Shown here: in pieces, positions 6,337-12,125 of the stretch
Numbering within the stretch: position 1 is the stretch's first letter
Layout: each line of letters begins with the position of its first letter
NCBI GenBank assembly: GCA_001769005.1
Contig: MENE01000016.1
Location: 3,344-15,468, forward strand
Direction of reading: 5' to 3'
Length of the DNA: 12,125 nt
DNA from: Bacteroidetes bacterium GWA2_31_9b
GTDB lineage: Bacteria > Bacteroidota > Bacteroidia > Bacteroidales > UBA12077
The notes under the pieces: generated by a model
Database searches by the model: none
What the model was told of the DNA's origin: nothing
Seen by the model: the letters and a program-made list of their open reading frames with translations, nothing else
Translations under genes and position numbers: made by a program

Positions 6337-7449
6337 ATGAAAAATATAATTCTTTCAATAATCATACTAGTGGGTTTAAATACTGATATTTATTCTCAAT
6401 GTTCATGTCTTTCGCTTCGTACTTCCAATCAGATTGTATTTGGTCGCAATCACGATTATTATAATCCTTATGCTGTAATTATATTCAACCCTAAAAATCA
6501 GCTTAAAGTTGGAGTGCCATTGCCTGGAGAGCATATTGTAGGCTGGAAAGCTATATATTCAAGTATTACTATTAGTTCTATTGGAGTAGGTTTTGCAAAT
6601 TCGGGAATGAATGAAAAAGGCTTGGCTATGGGGCATATGGGCCTCAGGGAAAGCCTTTATCCAAATAAAGATGAAAGGCCGATAATTATGCCAGAGCAAT
6701 GGATACAATACATGTTGGATAAATGCGCAAATACGAATGAAGTTATTCTGGAGGCAAAAAAAATAAGAATTACGAATAAAATGGGCGATGGAGAACATTT
6801 TTATATTTGTGACAAAGAGGGTAATGTTGCAATTATTGAGTTCCTTAAAGGTGAAATGGTTGTTTATAACAATAACGACATGCCTTATACCGCACTTTGC
6901 AATGATACATATGAAAAATCAATGAACGATATAAAAAAGTACAAAGGACTAGGAGGAGACAAAATTGTTTTAGATAGAGTTACTGTTTTGAATGAAAATG
7001 CTATTCCTGATGTTATGGCAATAGGTTGTACTAAAATCAACCAGTTTTACACAAAGGAAAATAAAAGTTTAGTTACGGATGCATTCGATATACATTATGC
7101 CATGCAATGTCCCGGCAATGCCAATGCTCCACAATTTGAAAATAGTGAGACCCAATACACTACTGTATTTGATGTTACAAATCTAAAATTGTTTTTCAGG
7201 ACAAAACTAAATCCGACTATCCGAGAAATTAATTTTAAAGATTTTGAAGATAATTGTTTGACTAAAGCAAAACTTTTAGATATACAAACTCCTTCAGAAG
7301 GGATTGTAAATAAATCATTTGTCGATTATTCGATGCAAGAAAATGCTAAATGCATTTATAAATTTTATGAAAACGAAACAAATAAAATGCCTAAAGAAGA
7401 AATGGAATTTATGAGTTTTTATCCTGAGATGTTTCAATGTGAAAAATAA
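6337..7449 (+). CDS. Exported linear amide C-N hydrolase (choloylglycine hydrolase/penicillin V acylase-like, Ntn family)
   Basis: The 370-aa protein begins with a signal peptide (MKNIILSIIILVGLNTDIYSQ) followed at once by C22-S-C24-L. Fifteen residues later comes FGRNHD (R37, N38, D40), the spacing seen between the N-terminal nucleophile Cys and the GRNxD motif in the Ntn amidase superfamily that includes bile-salt hydrolases, penicillin V acylases and C45-type acyltransferases. Further matches are NSGMNEKGLAMG (89-99), the CNDTYEKS segment around N189, R214, and TQYTTVFDVTNLKLFFRT (272-289). These enzymes hydrolyse or transfer the acyl group of a non-peptide amide after N-terminal maturation that exposes Cys. 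The -1 Gln means no lipobox, so a soluble exported enzyme is likely. The ATG at 6337 is chosen because the ATG at 6298 overlaps the upstream gene and would spoil the signal peptide. The substrate cannot be read from the sequence. Confidence 0.85.
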   Translation: MKNIILSIIILVGLNTDIYSQCSCLSLRTSNQIVFGRNHDYYNPYAVIIFNPKNQLKVGVPLPGEHIVGWKAIYSSITISSIGVGFANSGMNEKGLAMGHMGLRESLYPNKDERPIIMPEQWIQYMLDKCANTNEVILEAKKIRITNKMGDGEHFYICDKEGNVAIIEFLKGEMVVYNNNDMPYTALCNDTYEKSMNDIKKYKGLGGDKIVLDRVTVLNENAIPDVMAIGCTKINQFYTKENKSLVTDAFDIHYAMQCPGNANAPQFENSETQYTTVFDVTNLKLFFRTKLNPTIREINFKDFEDNCLTKAKLLDIQTPSEGIVNKSFVDYSMQENAKCIYKFYENETNKMPKEEMEFMSFYPEMFQCEK

Positions 7450-7470
7450 ACACCACACAACACGACATCA

Positions 7471-7517
7471 GAAAAAGTAATAGTTTCAGTGATTTTTATG
7501 TTATCTATTACTTTTTC
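7471..7517 (+). terminator. Perfect 13-bp inverted repeat, likely terminator of the regulator-hydrolase unit
   Basis: GAAAAAGTAATAG (7471-7483) and CTATTACTTTTTC (7505-7517) are exact reverse complements with a 21-nt loop, 22 nt after the hydrolase stop. The stem has only three G/C pairs and the T tract lies inside the right arm, so it is not a textbook intrinsic terminator. Position and perfect pairing make termination or 3'-end protection the simplest reading. Confidence 0.5.
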
Positions 7518-7619
7518 AAACTTTATTAGCAGCTGTAAGATCTAAATCACTACCGATAAATGAACAAAACCTTGCCGAAGAATGTTGGTAATAAGGCTAA
7601 AACGAAAGTTCAGCCCAAT

Positions 7620-7633
7620 TTGGTTCTAACCAA
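7620..7633. promoter_or_regulatory. Operator-like palindrome upstream of the DUF4256 gene
   Basis: TTGGTT-CT-AACCAA is a perfect 6+6 palindrome with a 2-bp centre, extended by two further pairs after one mismatch on each side. It lies 43 nt before the ATG at 7676, a position suited to a repressor or dimeric activator. No protein can be assigned to it. Confidence 0.3.
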
Positions 7634-7675
7634 TTTTAAAATATTACACGTAAATAGAAATAATACATTTTGACC

Positions 7676-8266
7676 ATGGGAAATAAAAAAGAGATTTCAC
7701 CTGAATACCAAAATGAACTAATTCGAACATTAAAAGTTCGTTTTGAGAAAAACATGAACCGTCATAAAGATCTTGATTGGGATAAACTATTTGCAAAATT
7801 GAAAGAACACCTGTCAGATAATCCCGATAGTTATCATACTGAGAAAATTTGGTCACTCAACGAAATGGAAAGAACCGGTGGTGAACCTGATGTTGTTGGT
7901 TTTGATTATAAAACAGGCGAATACATTTTTTATGATTGTTCAGCCGAAAGCCCAAAAGGTCGCAGAAGTGTTTGTTACGACCGTGAAGGACTGGAGTCAA
8001 GAAAAGAACATAAACCTGAAAATAATGCATTAGATATGGCTGCTGCCATGGGAATTGAACTTTTATCAGAAGAACAATATCGGGAGTTGCAGACACTTGG
8101 AGAATTCGATACAAAAACATCGAGCTGGGTGAAAACTCCATCAGAGATTAGAAAACTTGGTGGAGCACTATTTTGTGATCGTCGCTACAACCATGTTTTT
8201 GTATATCATAATGGCGCTGAATCTTACTATGCCGCAAGGGCGTTTCGCGGATCGCTAAGAATTTAA
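7676..8266 (+). CDS. DUF4256 family protein of unknown function
   Basis: This 196-aa protein matches the conserved DUF4256 family from recall of its signature segments: LNEMERTGGEPDVVGFD, then YIFYDCSAESPKGRRSVCYD and NNALDMAAAMGIELLSEEQ in the middle, and a C-terminal GGALFCDRRYNHVFVYHNGA. Length is normal for the family. It has no signal peptide or membrane segment, so it is cytosolic. The middle region is rich in charged and Cys/His/Asp residues that could form an active or metal site, but no function is established to my knowledge. The ATG at 7676 is preferred; a TTG at 7670 would add two residues. It follows a hairpin and a palindrome-bearing spacer, so it is probably its own transcription unit, convergent with porZ. 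Confidence 0.82.
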   Translation: MGNKKEISPEYQNELIRTLKVRFEKNMNRHKDLDWDKLFAKLKEHLSDNPDSYHTEKIWSLNEMERTGGEPDVVGFDYKTGEYIFYDCSAESPKGRRSVCYDREGLESRKEHKPENNALDMAAAMGIELLSEEQYRELQTLGEFDTKTSSWVKTPSEIRKLGGALFCDRRYNHVFVYHNGAESYYAARAFRGSLRI

Positions 8267-8289
8267 TCACGATAAGTATGGGAGTTGAA

Positions 8290-8309
8290 ATAAACGAATA
8301 AACGAATAA
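8290..8309 (+). repeat. Short tandem repeat (ATAAACGA x2.5) between convergent genes
   Basis: ATAAACGA occurs twice in tandem (8290-8297 and 8298-8305) plus a partial third copy, in the 60-nt spacer between the DUF4256 stop and the porZ stop. It is flanked by ATGGG (8278-8282) and CCCAT (8310-8314), which could form a weak 5-bp stem. I see no strong bidirectional terminator here. Confidence 0.5.
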
Positions 8310-8326
8310 CCCATTTCCAAATTCCT

Positions 8327-10621
8327 TTATTTTATTACTAATAACTTAGTTACGTGTGTTTTTGAACCATCGGCATTTGAACAAAATACAAGGTAAATAC
8401 CTGTACTAACTCTTTGTCCCGAAAAATTTTTACCATTCCAAATTGCTTGACCACCTTCGGCAGTGGTTTCATAAACCAAATTTCCACTAATATCAGTAAT
8501 CTTTACATTAACATCAGAAACTAATCCCCGAATTGTTATATCTCCTAAATAATTTTCACGAACAGGATTCGGATAAGCATATACTTCACTAAATTCATCA
8601 CTTCCCCGAGTTGCTGTACCCCTGTAAGATATTAATCCTTTTTCGGTTGCAAAAAACACCTCTCCGCTCTCATGATCTATTCCAATATCTAATATTCGAT
8701 TCGATAATAACGGGCTGTTTTCTTCGGTAAAATGATTCAATTCTTCAGTTCCGTCTTGAGAAACAAGAAAAACTCCTGAGCTATTTGTACCGATCCACTT
8801 ACGATTTGCCCCATCAACAGCAATTGCTGTAATCATTTCAGTTTTTAATAAAAAATCTGTAATATCGTTAAGTGAAATTAAAATTCTACGAGCATAAAAA
8901 TTACTACCCTCGAACACATTTTCAGGATCAAAATAAACTACAATTCCCTGATCTGTACCAACCCAAATATCACCATCAAGATCTTCTGCAACAGAGTATA
9001 CATCGTTTGTAATTAATTTTCCGTTTTCGTCAAGAATACTTACTCTTTTATAAGAATCATCGGCTTCATTATCAATGGTACTATTCTCATTAAAAACAAA
9101 AATTCCTTCACGACCTGGAAGTACAACCCACTTATTATTATCATTAGTAACAATGACATCACTTACTCGTACATTACTTATTTCGTTGTCGTAATTATAA
9201 CTTCTCCATTCGCCATTTGCTTTTTTTACTGCAATAATATTAGCAACACCTGAATTTGTTATCCAAAGATTATTGTCGCTATCGAATGCTAATCCTCCAA
9301 TTCGAATATTGTTTTCTCCTGAAACAATTGATTGTAGTGTACTGTTTGTGGTATTAAAGGTGTTTATAATTTCATTGTTTAAATATTCGACTAAACCATA
9401 ACCCCAACTTCCTGCATAAAAATGATTATTGTTTTGGGGATCAATACGTGAAACAACAATGTCTGGTGCATTATAATTAATAACTGTATTCCAATGCTGA
9501 TTGTCAAAAGAGTAAACCATTCCATTCGTAAATACATTGTTACCCGAAGGATTTATTCCTCCTGCAGAAACCAGAACGCGTCCATTATTAGTTTCAACAG
9601 AAAAACTTTCTGCGGCATAAGGTGCATTGGGAATAATAAAATCTATACTTGTATTACTTAATTTAATCAACCCGTTTCCCAGATCCGAAATCCAATAGGT
9701 ATTATCATCAATAATAACATCTGAAATATTTGGATTTGTATAGCTGTTTGTTCGGATAGAATCATTAGGACTAAGATCTTCATTATAAACAACAAGCTTA
9801 TTATTGGCTAAAAGAAACAATTCATTGTTTTGTTTTTTTATTTTTCTGATTTTTGAATAACTATCTGCGAAGACTGTCCATACATTATTTGTTTTTTGAT
9901 ATGTGGTATCGTTTACACTTTCCGACGAATAATTTACAAAAATCGATTCATTAAAAATTTCAATGGTGTTAAAATTTTCGTTATAGTTTGGGATATCCGA
10001 TTGTAATTCCCAGTTTGCAAAATCAACAAGATTGGAATTCAAATAATCGCCTTTATAAATTCCTTGATTTGTTGCTGCGTAAATATACTGTCCATCGAAT
10101 GCTAATTGATTAACAAATACTTGAGAACCCAAATCTCCAATAAAATAGGTGTCTTTTATTTCTTTTTTACTCATATTAAAAACTACAATTCCAAATCCAC
10201 AAGATAAAAAGGCATATTCATTAATAAAAATTACATTGTTAATCGATTTGCTTCCGGTTATAACTTTGCGTTTTATATCGGAGATATTATATATATCTTT
10301 TCCTTTGATTAAATCAATATTTCCATTTGAATAGCCTACAAAAAGAGTATTGTAATTACTTGTAAAAGCTATTGCAGATATTCCAATATCAGAAAGGCCG
10401 TTCACTTTTGTAAGTTTTTCAAAACTCTCAGAGTTCTTATCAAAAATCATAAGTCCATATTCAGATGCTGCATAAATTTTACCTGATGATTGATCGATAT
10501 GATTTAAAAACGTGTATGGTAAATGATCGCGCCACTCACCAATACCAATCTGCGCTATCGATGTTGAACCGAATATAAATGATAAGGTTACGATAAAAAG
10601 AGTTATTTTTTTCATTTTCAT
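8327..10621 (-). CDS. porZ: T9SS component PorZ-like protein (two-propeller protein with C-terminal sorting-like domain)
   Basis: PorZ belongs to the outer-membrane attachment complex of the type IX secretion system (with PorU, PorV, PorQ); in Porphyromonas it presents anionic LPS to the sortase PorU. From the ATG at 10621 this protein has 764 aa, the usual size. It starts with a signal peptide ending STSIAQ, then IGIGEWRDHLPY, a hallmark of PorZ N-termini. The body is a long series of beta-propeller blades of the regulator-propeller type (YAASEYGLMIFDK; YAATNQGIYKGD; WITNSGVANI; WVGTDQGIVVYFD; WIGTNSSGVFLVSQDG). The last 87 residues form a type A CTD-like sandwich: AYPNPVRENYLGDITIRGL, VKITDISGNLVYET, WNGKNFSGQRVSTGIYLV and the KLLVIK end. 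A TTG at 10639 and an ATG at 10615 are alternative starts; the ATGs suit the signal peptide better. It lies 49 nt downstream of rdgB on the same strand, a likely operon. Confidence 0.85.
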   Translation of the reverse strand: MKMKKITLFIVTLSFIFGSTSIAQIGIGEWRDHLPYTFLNHIDQSSGKIYAASEYGLMIFDKNSESFEKLTKVNGLSDIGISAIAFTSNYNTLFVGYSNGNIDLIKGKDIYNISDIKRKVITGSKSINNVIFINEYAFLSCGFGIVVFNMSKKEIKDTYFIGDLGSQVFVNQLAFDGQYIYAATNQGIYKGDYLNSNLVDFANWELQSDIPNYNENFNTIEIFNESIFVNYSSESVNDTTYQKTNNVWTVFADSYSKIRKIKKQNNELFLLANNKLVVYNEDLSPNDSIRTNSYTNPNISDVIIDDNTYWISDLGNGLIKLSNTSIDFIIPNAPYAAESFSVETNNGRVLVSAGGINPSGNNVFTNGMVYSFDNQHWNTVINYNAPDIVVSRIDPQNNNHFYAGSWGYGLVEYLNNEIINTFNTTNSTLQSIVSGENNIRIGGLAFDSDNNLWITNSGVANIIAVKKANGEWRSYNYDNEISNVRVSDVIVTNDNNKWVVLPGREGIFVFNENSTIDNEADDSYKRVSILDENGKLITNDVYSVAEDLDGDIWVGTDQGIVVYFDPENVFEGSNFYARRILISLNDITDFLLKTEMITAIAVDGANRKWIGTNSSGVFLVSQDGTEELNHFTEENSPLLSNRILDIGIDHESGEVFFATEKGLISYRGTATRGSDEFSEVYAYPNPVRENYLGDITIRGLVSDVNVKITDISGNLVYETTAEGGQAIWNGKNFSGQRVSTGIYLVFCSNADGSKTHVTKLLVIK

Positions 10622-10632
10622 TGTTTTCTTAT

Positions 10633-10667
10633 AAACCAATAAAGTAGATCATTTATTTTGTTGGTTT
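10633..10667. other. Hairpin-forming inverted repeat in the rdgB-porZ spacer
   Basis: AAACCAA (10633-10639) and TTGGTTT (10661-10667) pair perfectly, and further pairing inward is possible to a 3-nt loop. In the plus-strand RNA the inner stem closes with G-U wobbles, while in the minus-strand mRNA three of the positions become mismatches. It fills most of the 49-nt gap between rdgB and porZ and has no T tract on the minus strand, so a processing or weak attenuating structure is more likely than a terminator. Confidence 0.4.
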
Positions 10668-10670
10668 AAT

Positions 10671-11249
10671 TTAAATCTCGTTTAATAAAAAACGTACAAG
10701 CTTTTGGCTAGCCATTGCTCTATGGCTTATTTTGTTTTTTTCAGATAGCGACATTTCTGCAAACGATTGATTGTATCCTTCAGGCAAAAAAATTGGATCA
10801 TAACCAAAACCATCATCACCGTGTTTTTCTGTTAGAATGGTTCCATTTACAATACCTTCGAACTGAGTTTCTTTCCCTTCAATTATTAATGAAATTACAG
10901 TCCTGAACCGTGCTTTCCGATGATTTATACCTTTTAATAATTTTAAAACTTTAATAATATTATCTTCTGAATTCTTATCCGGCCCTGCATATCTTGCAGA
11001 AAAAACTCCCGGCTCGTTATTTAAGTATTCTATTTCTAACCCGGTATCGTCGGCAAAACAGTTTACTCCATATTTATTGTAAATGTACCATGCCTTTTGA
11101 GATGCATTTTCATTAAGAGTGGTATAATCTTCAGGAATTTCATCTTTACATTGAATATCATCAAGACATAAAAGTTGAATTTTATAACCTAATAAGTGTT
11201 GAATTTCATTCAACTTATGCTTGTTGTTTGTTGCAAATAAAAGTTCCAT
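10671..11249 (-). CDS. rdgB: RdgB/HAM1 family XTP/dITP diphosphatase
   Basis: The enzyme hydrolyses the non-canonical purine nucleotides dITP, ITP and XTP to monophosphates plus pyrophosphate, keeping hypoxanthine and xanthine out of DNA and RNA; it is a cytoplasmic Mg-dependent dimer. The 192-aa protein is complete and of normal length. Family landmarks in order are the start MELLFATNNKHKLNEI with the phosphate-binding TNN-K (7-12), FADDTGLEIEYLNNEPGVFSAR (65-86) with the catalytic Asp pair D67/D68, GDDGFGYDPIF (144-154) for base recognition, and SHRAMA (175-180). The ATG at 11249 fits the conserved N-terminus exactly. A terminator-like hairpin ends only 8 nt upstream of this start, so expression must depend on readthrough or on an upstream promoter whose transcript includes the hairpin. 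porZ follows in the same direction. Confidence 0.95.
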   Translation of the reverse strand: MELLFATNNKHKLNEIQHLLGYKIQLLCLDDIQCKDEIPEDYTTLNENASQKAWYIYNKYGVNCFADDTGLEIEYLNNEPGVFSARYAGPDKNSEDNIIKVLKLLKGINHRKARFRTVISLIIEGKETQFEGIVNGTILTEKHGDDGFGYDPIFLPEGYNQSFAEMSLSEKNKISHRAMASQKLVRFLLNEI

Positions 11250-11257
11250 AGTAAATT

Positions 11258-11289
11258 AAAAAAAGTGGATGCCTTTTTTGGTCATCCAC
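11258..11289 (-). terminator. Terminator of the universal stress protein gene, directly ahead of rdgB
   Basis: Read on the minus strand, GTGGATG (11289-11283) pairs with CATCCAC (11271-11265) over 7 bp, with an inner CC/GG extension around an A-rich loop, followed by seven T residues (11264-11258). It lies 24 nt after the usp stop and is a classic rho-independent terminator. The rdgB ATG follows only 8 nt after the T tract. Confidence 0.85.
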
Positions 11290-11313
11290 GAAGCGTTTAT
11301 TAAAATTTATAAA

Positions 11314-12125
11314 TTAATTAAAACCGTGAAATTTTGTAAGATCTTCTCTAGGGTTAATAACCATAACCGGAATTCTAGCACTGTTAGCAATTATAAACTG
11401 CTCTGAAGCACCAAGAACATAGTCGGCAAACCCAATATTTTTAGTTGAAACAATTAAAATAATGTCTGCATCAATTTTTTTTGCATAATCGATTGTTTCA
11501 AGAGCAAAATTTTTAGACCCTTCAGCAGTTTCAATTTCATAATCCATTCCTTTACCATCCATAAATTTTCTGGCAAACGTTATGTTTGCTTTAATTTTAT
11601 TTATGAATCCTACATCAGTGGTATTTGGTTTTATAATATGAAACTTGGGTGAAAAATAATTATAAAAATAGCTGGCCCAATTTAGTTTTTCTTTATTTTC
11701 CCATTTAAAATCAATAGGAAAAACAATGTCTTTTAAATCAGAATCTTTGGGTGCTTCCTGAACAACAACAAAAGGAACTAGTGAACTAACAATAACTTTT
11801 AAAGCCCAGCTACCAGTAAGTTTTTGCATACCACGTAATCCGTGAGTTCCCATAATTACAAGTTCAGCATTTATTTCTGTTGCAACCTCACCTATTGTAG
11901 TAAAAATACTACCTTCTTTAACAATAGCGTCAATTTCCAACCCATTTTTTCCTTTATTTTCTTTGGCAACCTGAACTAATTTGTCGTATGCTTCCTGATA
12001 ATCTTTATCTTTTTTTATAATGTGTATTAATGCTATTCTTTTACTACCAATCCCTTTTGCAATTTTAAATCCATGCAAAAGTGCAAATTCAGCAACTGGC
12101 GTAAAATCCCATGGTATTAAAATTG
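11314..12125 (-). CDS. Tandem-domain universal stress protein (UspA superfamily), N-terminus beyond right edge
   Basis: The reading frame stays open to the window edge: ahead of a TTG-encoded Leu at 12078 the frame reads ILIPWDFTPVAEFAL, the first strand and helix of a Usp domain, so the start lies a few codons outside the window; 269 residues are visible. Domain 1 (about residues 1-143) includes IALIHII, and the ATP-loop-like GTHGLRGMQKLTGS, close to the G-x-x-G-(8-9x)-G-S motif of nucleotide-binding Usps. Domain 2 (about 148-260) starts with IVFPIDF and ends with IPVMVINP, but its loop (VSTKNIGFADYVLGASEQ) lacks the glycine pattern, so it probably does not bind ATP. Such tandem cytoplasmic Usps respond to stress or starvation in many bacteria; the exact role here is unknown. 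A strong terminator follows. Confidence 0.9.
   Translation of the reverse strand, partial: ILIPWDFTPVAEFALLHGFKIAKGIGSKRIALIHIIKKDKDYQEAYDKLVQVAKENKGKNGLEIDAIVKEGSIFTTIGEVATEINAELVIMGTHGLRGMQKLTGSWALKVIVSSLVPFVVVQEAPKDSDLKDIVFPIDFKWENKEKLNWASYFYNYFSPKFHIIKPNTTDVGFINKIKANITFARKFMDGKGMDYEIETAEGSKNFALETIDYAKKIDADIILIVSTKNIGFADYVLGASEQFIIANSARIPVMVINPREDLTKFHGFN

Noticed and set aside
6337..6405. Hydrolase as a lipoprotein because of the Cys after the signal sequence
   Set aside because: The residue before the Cys is Gln, not Gly/Ala/Ser, so no lipobox is present, and the Cys is better explained as the Ntn nucleophile.
5275..7466. Short similarity (ACCACACA) at about 5277 and 7453 as flanking repeats of a mobile unit
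   Set aside because: It is only 8 bp of simple A/C sequence, expected by chance, and no recombinase gene lies between.
10149..10334. Open frames antisense to or out of frame with the large genes (for example inside porZ, the WD40-caspase and the aminotransferase)
   Set aside because: They show no recognisable domain, are fully covered by strongly supported genes, and are expected shadows of the true frames.
8327..10621. Reading the propeller protein as a sensor histidine kinase with regulator propellers
   Set aside because: There is no kinase, transmembrane or HTH domain; the C-terminus is a sorting-like sandwich and the N-terminal GEWRDHLPY is PorZ-like.
12076..12078. TTG at 12078 as start of the universal stress protein
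   Set aside because: The open frame continues to the window edge and encodes the conserved first strand ILIPWDFTP of a Usp domain, so the gene is simply truncated by the window.
1..12125. tRNA, rRNA, CRISPR array, insertion sequence or attachment site
   Set aside because: I looked for cloverleaf-like segments, regularly spaced repeats, transposase motifs and paired terminal repeats and saw none that hold up.

Overview
The window looks like a chromosomal segment from a member of the Bacteroidota. The evidence is strongly AT-rich DNA, A/T-rich translation starts mostly without a Shine-Dalgarno sequence, candidate -7 elements of the TAnnTTTG type, exported proteins whose signal peptides end just before or at a Gln, and a PorZ-like component of the type IX secretion system (T9SS). 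I cannot place it below phylum with confidence; Bacteroidales/Marinilabiliales-like is a guess.

Layout. Left minus-strand block (1-3019): the N-terminal half of a GH3-family acyl-acid adenylating enzyme running off the left edge, a YbdL/KAT-like fold-type I aminotransferase with unusual active-site substitutions, and RecO. Central plus-strand block (3253-8266): an exported seven-bladed WD40 propeller fused to a caspase-like (C14) protease domain; a two-gene unit of a membrane-anchored XRE-type regulator and an exported Ntn-type linear amide C-N hydrolase; and a DUF4256 protein. Right minus-strand block (8327-12125): PorZ, the RdgB/HAM1 nucleotide-pool sanitiser, and a tandem-domain universal stress protein truncated by the right edge.

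How the genes relate. recO, rdgB and porZ are typical core genes of this phylum, and all lie on the minus strand. The plus-strand genes between them look like accessory cargo: an exported protease, a regulator plus amidase pair, and a protein of unknown function. They are separated from one another by hairpins (5145-5174, 7471-7517) and repeat-bearing intergenic DNA. The most interesting points are the aminotransferase that keeps its PLP lysine but has Gly and Phe where the substrate-carboxylate Arg and the PLP-contacting Tyr are expected, the exported WD40-caspase, the membrane-tethered regulator preceding an exported N-acyl amide hydrolase, and a terminator-like hairpin only 8 nt ahead of the rdgB start codon. 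I see no tRNA, rRNA, CRISPR array, transposase or integrase.
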